Shown: positions 1 to 5,851 of the stretch, one piece after another | How positions within the stretch are numbered: position 1 is the stretch's first letter | How the letters are laid out: every line of letters begins with the position of its first letter | From: Acidobacteriota bacterium | GTDB lineage: Bacteria > Acidobacteriota > Terriglobia > Versatilivoradales > Versatilivoraceae | Direction: 5' to 3' | DNA: 5,851 bases | Assembly (NCBI GenBank): GCA_026706225.1 | Contig: JAPOZE010000510.1 | Coordinates: 1-5,851, forward strand | Translations under genes and position numbers: made by a program | Notes under the pieces: model-generated | Seen by the model: only the letters and a program-made list of their open reading frames with translations | The model's database searches: none | What the model was told of the DNA's origin: nothing

Positions 1-1
1 C

Positions 2-817
2 TGCGAGAGCAGCTTCACCGAGGAAGAAGGGGTGGACCAGGACGTCGACCTGGCCCCGGCGGTGGCCCTGACCCGCGGCACCCCATGCCGGGTCTACTAC
101 GCCTTCCACGCCAACCTCTACCGGCAATTCGCGCGCAGCGCCACCCCGGCCATGATCTGGGCCGCCGCCGCCAACGCCTACGGCCAGGGCGCCCACGGTT
201 TCGCCATCGCCGACCACGTCTGGGCTCCCAACGGATGGCCCTGGACCACCCGGGAGTATGAAGCGCTGCGCCTGCTGGGGCACCCCGGGCTTCTGGCCCA
301 GGCCGACAAGCACTACCTGGTGCGGTCCGACATCCGGGACCAGGCCACGGCCGGCTGGTTGCCCGGAAGGGACGTTCAGCTTCCCAGGGAGCTGGACGCC
401 GGAGAATCCCACCAGGTGTCCTTCCGGGTGGCCGACGACCTGCAGCAGTGGCGCCGATTGGGCCGGGTCAAGTCTGTGGTGCTGCGAGTCCGATTCCGGG
501 AGATCCTCCCCAACTACGACAAAGTGGAGATCCATCTCAACCAGCAGGAACTGCCCGATTCCATTCTCCGGAAGGTGGACATGACCTACCGGCTGGTGGA
601 CCAGCAGTCCAGCGCCCACTCCATCACCCCCTACGGCTACGCCTACGACTTCCATCTCGACCCCGCCCGCTATCCCAGGAGAGGTCGCAACCTGTTGAGG
701 GTCAGGCTCCTCAGGCGGGATCCCGACATTGCCGCCCGGTTGGCCCTGTTGCGAGTCGACTGCCGCATCCAGTACCGGCGCCATCGGCACTTCGAAGACC
801 AACCCATCGAATACTGA
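2..817 (+). CDS. C-terminal part of a glycoside-hydrolase-like (TIM-barrel) protein, 5' end outside window
   Basis: The frame is open from base 2 and ends at TGA 815-817, giving 271 visible residues. A GTG at 32 could be read as a start, but the in-frame residues before it (CESSFTEEEG) and the fold fragment after it suggest the gene simply continues upstream. Visible residues about 25-110 look like the last strands and helices of a TIM barrel: CRVYYAFHANLY, then TPAMIWAAAANAYGQGAHGF, then IADHVWAPNGWPW, then a helix ending LLGHPGLLAQADKHYLV. That order resembles the family-10-like glycosyl hydrolases common in Planctomycetota, Acidobacteriota and Poribacteria. Residues about 120-271 are beta-rich (LRVRFREILPNYDKVEIHLN, LLRVRLLRRD) and resemble the accessory sandwich domain that ends such proteins. 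Catalytic residues would lie upstream and cannot be seen. It converges on the DUF1501 gene. That this is real coding sequence is close to certain; the family is a recollection of pattern, not a search result. Confidence 0.75.
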   Translation, partial: CESSFTEEEGVDQDVDLAPAVALTRGTPCRVYYAFHANLYRQFARSATPAMIWAAAANAYGQGAHGFAIADHVWAPNGWPWTTREYEALRLLGHPGLLAQADKHYLVRSDIRDQATAGWLPGRDVQLPRELDAGESHQVSFRVADDLQQWRRLGRVKSVVLRVRFREILPNYDKVEIHLNQQELPDSILRKVDMTYRLVDQQSSAHSITPYGYAYDFHLDPARYPRRGRNLLRVRLLRRDPDIAARLALLRVDCRIQYRRHRHFEDQPIEY

Positions 818-867
818 AGACAAGTTGAGGAAGGATTCCTGCCGGTTAGAGAAGGATTTCCTGCGGC
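818..867. repeat. Short imperfect tandem repeat at the convergent gene ends, with a small inverted repeat
   Basis: GAGGAAGGATTCCTGCCGG (827-845) is followed by a near copy, GAGAAGGATTTCCTGCGGC (849-867), with equivalent positions 21 bp apart. The second copy lies in the last codons of the minus-strand DUF1501 gene (..QEILL) and the first lies just past its stop codon. The first copy contains a perfect inverted repeat, AGGAA (828-832) and TTCCT (836-840), with a 3-base loop. The stem is too short and has no T-run, so I do not call it an intrinsic terminator. The gap between the two stop codons is only 818-845. Confidence 0.5.
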
Positions 868-2333
868 ACCTCGCCGGCGACGTCGGTGAGACGGAAATCG
901 CGCCCGGCGTGGCGGTAGGTGAGCCTGGTGTGGTCCAGGCCCATCAGGTGGAGCACGGTGGCATGAAAATCGTTGAAGGTCATCTTGTTTTCCACGGCAT
1001 ACCATCCGAACTCGTCGGTGGCGCCGTAGCGAATCCCGGGCCTGACCCCGCCCCCCGCCATCCAGATGGTAAACCCGGTGGGGTTGTGGTCGCGCCCGTC
1101 TTCCCCCTGCACCGCGGGTGAGCGCCCGAACTCGGTGCCGAAGATGACCAGGGTGTCCTCCAGCAGCCCCCGGCCCTTGAGGTCCTTGAGCAGTCCCGCA
1201 ATCGGCTTGTCGACCTTGCGGGAGTTCTTTTCGTGGCCCTCGCGCAACTTGGAGTGCTGGTCCCAGTAGTTTCTGGGATAGCTGTGGGAAACCTGCACGA
1301 AGCGCACTCCCCGCTCCGCCAGGCGCCGGGCCAGCAGGCACTGGCGCCCATACTCGTCGGTGGGCTCCTCTCCAATGCCGTAGAGGTCCAGGGTGCTCTT
1401 CGACTCCCCGGAGAAATCCAGGGCTTCGGGAGCATGGCGCTGCATGCGGAAGGCCAGCTCGAAGGCCTGGATGCGGGCTTCCAGCCGGGCGTCGTAGGCG
1501 GTCGAGGCGAGATGGCGCCGGTTCCAGGCCCCCATCAGGTCGAGTTGCCGTCGTTGCACCCCGAGGTCTCTGCCCCCGCTTTTCAGGTTGGGTATTTCCC
1601 CCTCGACGAACTGGGTGGCGCCGTCGCCGATCCCCGTGCCCTGGTAGACGGCGGGCAGGAAAGCCGACCCGAAATTCTGGCCCCCGCCGTGGATGTAGGG
1701 AGGCGAGATATTGATGAACCCGGGGAGGTTCCGGTTGTCGGTTCCCAGGCCGTAGAGAATCCAGGATCCCATGCTCGGCCGGATCAGGTTCCCGTCCCCC
1801 GTGTGGAGCTGCAGGGCGGCGCCGCCGTGAGAGACAAAGTCGCCCACCATGGAATGGATCATGCACAGGTCATCCACGCAGGTGGCGACATGGGGGAAGA
1901 GCTCGCTCACCGGTTGGCCGCATTCCCCGTATTGCCGGAATTCCCAGGGAGACTTCAACAGATTTCCGGTCTCGGCAAAGGTGATCTCGGGTTTGGGGAA
2001 GGGCAAGGGCTTGCCGTGCATCTCCGTAAGCTTGGGCTTGGGATCGAACGTGTCGATGTGGGAGACGCCGCCGTGCAGAAAGAGGAAGATGACCCGCTTG
2101 GCCCGGGGCCGGAAATGGGTCGGCTTGGGACTGAGAGGATTGAGATCCCCCGATGGAGCCCACGCGGCCCGGGCTTCCAGCGAGGACAATCCCGCCAAGG
2201 CCAGGTAGCCGAAGCCGCAGGCGGTCCGACGCAGGAGATCGCGCCGGGATACCGGTCCGGGAAGGAAAGCCGGGCGCGCTGCCGAAGAATCATTCATGCC
2301 GGGTGTTCCGAGAAGACCAAGCTTCGTTCTCAC
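846..2333 (-). CDS. DUF1501 domain-containing protein, Tat-exported
   Basis: Protein of 495 aa from the GTG start, a typical full length for DUF1501 proteins (alkaline-phosphatase-like fold by family knowledge, activity unproven). A twin-arginine signal is visible: SRRDLLRR at residues 29-36, a hydrophobic stretch GYLALAGL at 42-49, and a likely cleavage site ARA|A near residue 56. Family motifs follow in order: FLHGGVSHIDTFDPKP (85-100), the FGTEFGRSP motif (398-406), GRDHNP (413-418), MAGGGVRPG (425-433) and the closing LMGLDHTRLTYRHAGRDFRL (463-482). His and Asp residues in these motifs could bind metal, as in sulfatase/phosphatase relatives; this is inference. The GTG at 2333 overlaps the stop of the upstream gene (GTGA). 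An ATG at 2297 (MNDSSAARP..) is an alternative start giving 483 aa with the Tat signal closer to the N-terminus. Neither has a strong Shine-Dalgarno. The gene ends with TAA at 848-846. Confidence 0.95.
   Translation of the reverse strand: MRTKLGLLGTPGMNDSSAARPAFLPGPVSRRDLLRRTACGFGYLALAGLSSLEARAAWAPSGDLNPLSPKPTHFRPRAKRVIFLFLHGGVSHIDTFDPKPKLTEMHGKPLPFPKPEITFAETGNLLKSPWEFRQYGECGQPVSELFPHVATCVDDLCMIHSMVGDFVSHGGAALQLHTGDGNLIRPSMGSWILYGLGTDNRNLPGFINISPPYIHGGGQNFGSAFLPAVYQGTGIGDGATQFVEGEIPNLKSGGRDLGVQRRQLDLMGAWNRRHLASTAYDARLEARIQAFELAFRMQRHAPEALDFSGESKSTLDLYGIGEEPTDEYGRQCLLARRLAERGVRFVQVSHSYPRNYWDQHSKLREGHEKNSRKVDKPIAGLLKDLKGRGLLEDTLVIFGTEFGRSPAVQGEDGRDHNPTGFTIWMAGGGVRPGIRYGATDEFGWYAVENKMTFNDFHATVLHLMGLDHTRLTYRHAGRDFRLTDVAGEVPQEILL
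2330..2333 (-). promoter_or_regulatory. GTGA stop/start overlap, probable translational coupling
   Basis: On the minus strand the sequence GAGTGAGAA holds the TGA of the PSCyt/DUF1549/DUF1553 gene (2332-2330) and a GTG start (2333-2331) for the DUF1501 gene, sharing bases. Such overlaps usually let a terminating ribosome reinitiate. No good Shine-Dalgarno precedes the GTG, which fits coupling. If the ATG at 2297 is the true start, the genes are instead separated by 32 bp. Confidence 0.6.
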
Positions 2334-5300
2334 TCAATATACATGAATTCGTTGAGGCCGAACAGCAACTGGCAATAACTGGCCCAAGCCTCCCGCCGGG
2401 CCTCGACTCGCTCGGCCTGGTCCGTCTCCTGGACCTTGGGGTAGGCTGCCAGGTAGGCCAGCGCCTGCCGGGTCTCCTGGTCGGAAGGGGGACGGGCCAG
2501 CACCTTGCGATGGGCCAGTACCACCCGCTCCCTGTCGTCGGCGCCCTCCCGAGAAAGCAGGGCCTCGGCGAAGTGGCGAGCCTGCTCCATGACGAAGGGA
2601 CTGTTCATCAAAAACAGCGCTTGCGGAGCCACGGTCGAGTCGCCGCGCCTGCTGGTGACGGCGTTGGAGTCGGCAAAGTCGAAGAGCTGGAACATGGGGA
2701 AGAGCTGGTTGCGCACCACCGGGAGGTAGAGGCTGCGGCGCCCGCTCCGATAGGCGTCGAAGCCGTAGCCGCCCTTCCCCGCCGAGAACAGGCCGCGGTA
2801 ATAATCGTCCACCGCGGACTTGCCCTTGTAATCGAAGATGGACCCGCCCATGGTCCGGTCCAGCCGGCCGCTGAGGGCCAGGATGGCATCGCGCAGGGCT
2901 TCCGCCTCCAGGCGGCGGCGCGGGAACCTCCAGAGCAGGCGGTTGCCGGCGTCCGCAACTTCGGCCGCGGGGTTGGAGATGCCGCTCTGCATCCGGTAGG
3001 CGCTGGAGTTCAGGATCAGCCGGTGCAACTGCTTGACCGACCATCCCGACTCCACGAACCAGGCCGCCAACCGATCCAGCAGCTCCGGGTGGGAGGGCCG
3101 GTCTCCCAAGGTCCCGAAGTTGTCGCTGCTGGCCACCAGGCCGGTCCCGAAATGCCATTGCCAGATCCGATTGACCATCACCCGCGCGGTCAGGGGATTG
3201 TCGGGGCTGGCAATGAACCGGGCCAACTCCAGGCGGCCGCTCTGGTCGCTGTCGACGATCCCGTCAGAGCCCCTATTCAGGATCTGCAGAAAACGACGGG
3301 GGACCAGCTTGCCGGGACTGCGGTGGTTTCCGCGGACCATGATCCGCATGGGAGCCGGACCGCCATCCTTGACAGCCATCACCGTCAGCGGATCGGCGGG
3401 CGGCCCGGAGCAGTCCCCGGCGGCAAAGACTTCCACTTCCGCCATATGGAGGGTGGAAGTCTCCTCTTCCCGGGGACCCAGCAGCTCCACCCGCACGATC
3501 CGGCCCCTGGTTCCCTGGGGCGGGCAAATGCGAAACCCCTCGGCCGGGGTCGGGAACTCCTCGGCATCCGGACCCTCCGGGAAAAAGTCCTGGTTCCACA
3601 CTTCCTGTCGATCGTCGGTCAGCACCGAGACCCGGAAGTTGGAGAGGCGCTTGAACTCGGCATCCACCCGGTTCCACAGGACCACCATGCCGATGGGACC
3701 GCTTCCGGCCAGCTTCACCTCCCACCAGGGGCTGGAGTCGCCCTCGGCGGTCTCCTGGCGGTTGTTGAAGACGCCGTCGATGGCCTTGTCCGCGGTGTCC
3801 TGGCACCGGGTGCTGGACTGGCTGGCCTGGCCCAGGGGAGCCAGGCTGGGCACGGGAGCGGGAAACCGGTCCGGGTAGCGCTTCCGCAGCTCGCTCACCA
3901 GGGGCCACTCCTGCCACTTGGAGGCGAACTCCAGGTCGGCCATGGTCCGGGTGCCCTTGAAGATGGCGGCCAGGGAGTAGTAGTCGGCGGTGGGAATGGG
4001 ATCGAACTTGTGGTCGTGGCAACGGCTGCATGCCAGGGTCAGGCCCAGGAAGGTGCGACCCGTGACGTCGATCTGCTCGTCGGCCACGTCGAACAGGAAC
4101 TTCTCCTTGTCCTGCTCCGCCAGCGCCTTGGGACCCAGCACCAGGAACCCGGTGGCCACCATCCGGTCGCGGAAGGCCCGCCAGTCGGCGTCTCCCGAAA
4201 GGAGGTCGCCGGCAAGCTGCTCGAGGATGAACCGATCGTAGGGCTTGTCCTGGTTGAAGGACCGCACCACGTAGTCGCGGTAGCGGTAGGCAAATCGCAT
4301 GATGTAGTTGCCGTCATGGGCGGTGGTGTCGGCATAGCGAACCACGTCCAGCCAGTGACGGGCCCAGCGCTCGCCATAGTGAGGCGAATCCAGCAGGCGC
4401 TCCACCAGGTTGGAATAGGCGTGGGGCGAGGGATCACTGACAAAGGCTTCAACCTCGGCGGGTTCCGGCGGCAGACCCAGCAGGTTGAAGGTGAGCCGGC
4501 GAATCAGCGTGCGGCGGTCCGCGGGCGGAGCCGGCCGCAGACCCTCGGCCTCCAGCCCGGCGAGGATGAACCGGTCCAGCCAGGTGCGGGGCCAGGCCTG
4601 GTCCCGAACTTCCGGAGACTCACTGCGAGTCACGGGCTGGAAGGCCCAGAAGGACTTTTCTTCCTCGCTAAACTCGGCGAGCGTCTCCTCCGGGTTCCAG
4701 GGAAGCAGGATGTCGTATTTGTCCCCCAGGTAGGCTTCCACCGACCGTCGCTCGGCTTCGCTGCGGGCGGTGTCGTAGCGGATGACTTCCGCCAGGTCCC
4801 CGCGGAAGGAGATCCGGCCGGAAACAACCTGGTTCATCAGGGATTGGACTGCCGGAGAACCGTCCGACTCCTTTCCGTTGAGGTAATAGCGGACGGCGCC
4901 GTTGGCGGTCCCGGGCCGGCGGGTCCTGGCGATGATCCAGGGGCGGTTGCCGCCGGGCGCGGCGATGCTCCCCTCCGCTTCGCCACTCTTGTCTCGCGAT
5001 TCAAAGCGAGCCACCGCAAAAACGGTCCCGGACGCTTTCGCCTCCTGCGAGACGAGGCTTTCGGGCCCCTCCAGCCGGCTCTGTCCGTCGAATCTCAGGG
5101 CCGGCTTCCCGTGCACCCGGCTCTCCGGAATCCATTGCGGCGCCGCGACCTCGCCCGACGGCCCCTCCACCGTGGAAACCCTCCAATGGTTGCCGCGTCC
5201 GCCGGAGTCCTGCCAGGACCTGAGCCTCTCCTCCTCCTCGAACTGGATGGCGTCGGCTTTCAGCCAGACCCGCAGCCCGGCGGCCAACTCTCCGTCGGCG

Positions 5301-5608
5301 GGGGAGCGGGCAACCACACGGCTCTGCCGCTCCGCCGTCTGCTGGCGGACCGCCCGGGGCTCGGGCCAGACGGCGCCGTCTCGAACCCACTGCTCCAGGG
5401 CGGCGATCCGACTTTCCGCCAGGGGTCCGGTAGGAGGCATTTGCAGGTCCCCGGAACCCCGCACCAACCGAATCAGGCGGCTCTGCTCCACTTTTCCCGG
5501 CTCCACCGCCGGTCCCGACTGGCCGCCCTGCCGCAGAAACTCGGCTGAATCCAGGCGCAGGCCTCCCTGCTGCAGCCGGGGTCCGTGGCACACCTGGCAG
5601 TGCTCCAC
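2330..5608 (-). CDS. PSCyt1 / ConA-like / DUF1549 / discoidin-like / DUF1553 multidomain protein
   Basis: The stop-free part used here begins at GTG 5608 (1092 aa), but the true N-terminus almost certainly lies upstream: the GTG sits inside the PSCyt1 motif and would remove the signal peptide (see 5609-5725). Domains, numbered from this GTG: PSCyt1 cytochrome-c-like at 1-85 with the haem-binding CQVCH (4-8) and a later MPP (57-59) whose Met may be the distal ligand; a ConA/LamG-like jelly-roll at about 105-300; DUF1549 (PSCyt2) at about 340-555, with RRLTFNLLGLPP, WLDVVRYADT and a second CxxCH, CSRCHDHKFDP (527-537); an F5/8-type-C (discoidin)-like domain at about 590-730; and DUF1553 (PSD1) at about 750-1055, with NPLTARVMVNRIWQWHFGTG and VAPQALFLMNSPFV. 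The protein should be secreted and haem-bearing. Its reaction is unknown. It lies directly upstream of, and overlaps, the DUF1501 gene, its usual partner. Confidence 0.95.
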   Translation of the reverse strand: MEHCQVCHGPRLQQGGLRLDSAEFLRQGGQSGPAVEPGKVEQSRLIRLVRGSGDLQMPPTGPLAESRIAALEQWVRDGAVWPEPRAVRQQTAERQSRVVARSPADGELAAGLRVWLKADAIQFEEEERLRSWQDSGGRGNHWRVSTVEGPSGEVAAPQWIPESRVHGKPALRFDGQSRLEGPESLVSQEAKASGTVFAVARFESRDKSGEAEGSIAAPGGNRPWIIARTRRPGTANGAVRYYLNGKESDGSPAVQSLMNQVVSGRISFRGDLAEVIRYDTARSEAERRSVEAYLGDKYDILLPWNPEETLAEFSEEEKSFWAFQPVTRSESPEVRDQAWPRTWLDRFILAGLEAEGLRPAPPADRRTLIRRLTFNLLGLPPEPAEVEAFVSDPSPHAYSNLVERLLDSPHYGERWARHWLDVVRYADTTAHDGNYIMRFAYRYRDYVVRSFNQDKPYDRFILEQLAGDLLSGDADWRAFRDRMVATGFLVLGPKALAEQDKEKFLFDVADEQIDVTGRTFLGLTLACSRCHDHKFDPIPTADYYSLAAIFKGTRTMADLEFASKWQEWPLVSELRKRYPDRFPAPVPSLAPLGQASQSSTRCQDTADKAIDGVFNNRQETAEGDSSPWWEVKLAGSGPIGMVVLWNRVDAEFKRLSNFRVSVLTDDRQEVWNQDFFPEGPDAEEFPTPAEGFRICPPQGTRGRIVRVELLGPREEETSTLHMAEVEVFAAGDCSGPPADPLTVMAVKDGGPAPMRIMVRGNHRSPGKLVPRRFLQILNRGSDGIVDSDQSGRLELARFIASPDNPLTARVMVNRIWQWHFGTGLVASSDNFGTLGDRPSHPELLDRLAAWFVESGWSVKQLHRLILNSSAYRMQSGISNPAAEVADAGNRLLWRFPRRRLEAEALRDAILALSGRLDRTMGGSIFDYKGKSAVDDYYRGLFSAGKGGYGFDAYRSGRRSLYLPVVRNQLFPMFQLFDFADSNAVTSRRGDSTVAPQALFLMNSPFVMEQARHFAEALLSREGADDRERVVLAHRKVLARPPSDQETRQALAYLAAYPKVQETDQAERVEARREAWASYCQLLFGLNEFMYIE

Positions 5609-5725
5609 CAGCAGGGGCCGAATCTCTTTCTCGAAGAACTCGATCCGGGCAGGGTCCGATGCTTGACCCTAGGCGGTAGTGGCTGTAGCCATCAGGACCG
5701 AAAGCAGCAGGAATCGAGTCGGCAT
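5609..5725 (-). other. N-terminus of the PSCyt1 protein: signal peptide interrupted by in-frame TAG
   Basis: In the same frame as the large CDS, an ATG at 5725-5723 gives MPTRFLLLSVLMATATTA, a good Sec signal peptide: one Arg, a hydrophobic core, and a small-residue ATTA end. Codon 19 is TAG (5671-5669). The frame then resumes with GQASDPARIEFF, EKEIRPLL and VEHCQVCH, where the EIRPLL-to-CxxCH segment is the classic start of PSCyt1 domains. Translated through, the protein would be 1131 residues, counting the amber position. No ATG, GTG or TTG lies between the TAG and GTG 5608. A second in-frame ATG at 5764 (MRPQSSLLIS..) is a less likely start. No strong Shine-Dalgarno precedes ATG 5725. Confidence 0.85.
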
Positions 5726-5851
5726 GACGATTGTCGAGATCAACAGGGATGACTGCGGCCGCATCTGAGCCCGGCGATGCGTAGCCGAGGCTGAGGCCCC
5801 TGAACTATCCGTTCTATTCTATTCCATTTCGTCGCCTGCCTGACGTTTCAT
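5726..5851 (-). other. Operon leader / intergenic region; possible tail of an upstream gene
   Basis: These 126 bases lie upstream of the probable ATG at 5725. Reading in from the right edge, one minus-strand frame encodes MKRQAGDEME and then TAG (5821-5819). This could be the end of an upstream co-oriented gene or nothing at all; ten residues do not decide it. A short direct repeat gives TAGAATAGAA on the minus strand around 5812-5821, and the TAGAAT in it resembles a -10 box, but no matching -35 is found 16-18 bp upstream. I see no riboswitch, RNA gene or convincing promoter. Confidence 0.3.

Noticed and set aside
828..840. Possible bidirectional intrinsic terminator between the convergent genes
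   Set aside because: The stem is only five base pairs, AT-rich in part, and is not followed by a T-run on either strand.
670..1866. Minus-strand open frame of 398 codons in another frame of the DUF1501 gene
   Set aside because: An Arg/Pro/Gly-rich shadow that runs through the convergent junction into the antisense of the first gene; the DUF1501 frame has the conserved motifs.
1233..2378. Plus-strand open frame of 381 codons opposite the DUF1501 gene
   Set aside because: Antisense shadow of a well-supported gene; no recognisable motifs and no ribosome binding site of note.
2153..5548. Plus-strand open frame of 1131 codons lying opposite almost the whole PSCyt/DUF1549/DUF1553 gene
   Set aside because: The translation is low-complexity, rich in G, P, R and H, without any domain I recognise. 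The minus strand carries clear conserved motifs. Codons whose complements are stops (TTA, CTA, TCA) are rare in GC-rich genes, so long antisense frames arise naturally.
5812..5821. Possible -10 promoter element (TAGAAT on the minus strand)
   Set aside because: No acceptable -35 at the right spacing, and the match lies in a short TAGAA repeat; too weak to annotate as a promoter.
1..5851. CRISPR arrays, tRNA or rRNA genes, insertion sequences
   Set aside because: None seen: no regularly spaced repeats, no tRNA-like cloverleaf or conserved rRNA segment, no transposase frame or flanking inverted repeats.

Overview
The window is a GC-rich stretch of bacterial chromosome with three protein-coding regions and almost no non-coding DNA. 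The pairing of a DUF1501 protein with a PSCyt1/DUF1549/DUF1553 'planctomycete-type cytochrome' protein points to Planctomycetota, Verrucomicrobiota, Acidobacteriota or a related uncultured lineage. All of these carry many paralogues of the pair, so the sequence alone does not decide between them.

Layout. Bases 2-817 (+) are the C-terminal part of a gene that begins before the window; it looks like the end of a TIM-barrel glycoside-hydrolase-like protein with a beta-rich tail domain. It converges with a two-gene operon on the minus strand, leaving only 28 bp between the two stop codons. The operon reads right to left. First comes a very large secreted PSCyt1 / ConA-like lectin / DUF1549 / discoidin-like / DUF1553 protein (frame 5725 down to 2330). 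Next comes a Tat-exported DUF1501 protein (2333 down to 846). The two genes overlap by four bases (GTGA), so translational coupling is likely. The remaining 126 bases at the right edge (5726-5851) form the leader of this operon and hold no recognisable gene.

How the genes may work together. DUF1501 and PSCyt/DUF1549/DUF1553 proteins almost always occur as neighbours and are both exported, so they probably act together in the periplasm or at the cell surface. Their biochemical role is not established. The two carbohydrate-binding-like modules inside the large protein, and the glycoside-hydrolase-like neighbour, fit a role in handling polysaccharide or glycoconjugate, but this is inference.

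The most notable observation is an in-frame amber codon (TAG, minus strand 5671-5669). It falls exactly between a convincing signal peptide (MPTRFLLLSVLMATATTA) and the mature N-terminus of the large cytochrome-like protein. The downstream frame is intact for more than 1,100 codons. As written, the protein would lose its export signal, which a c-type cytochrome needs. This is a fresh nonsense mutation, a sequencing or assembly error, or a recoded or suppressed stop. Apart from this, the locus is a familiar type, and I see no clear sign of a previously undescribed system.
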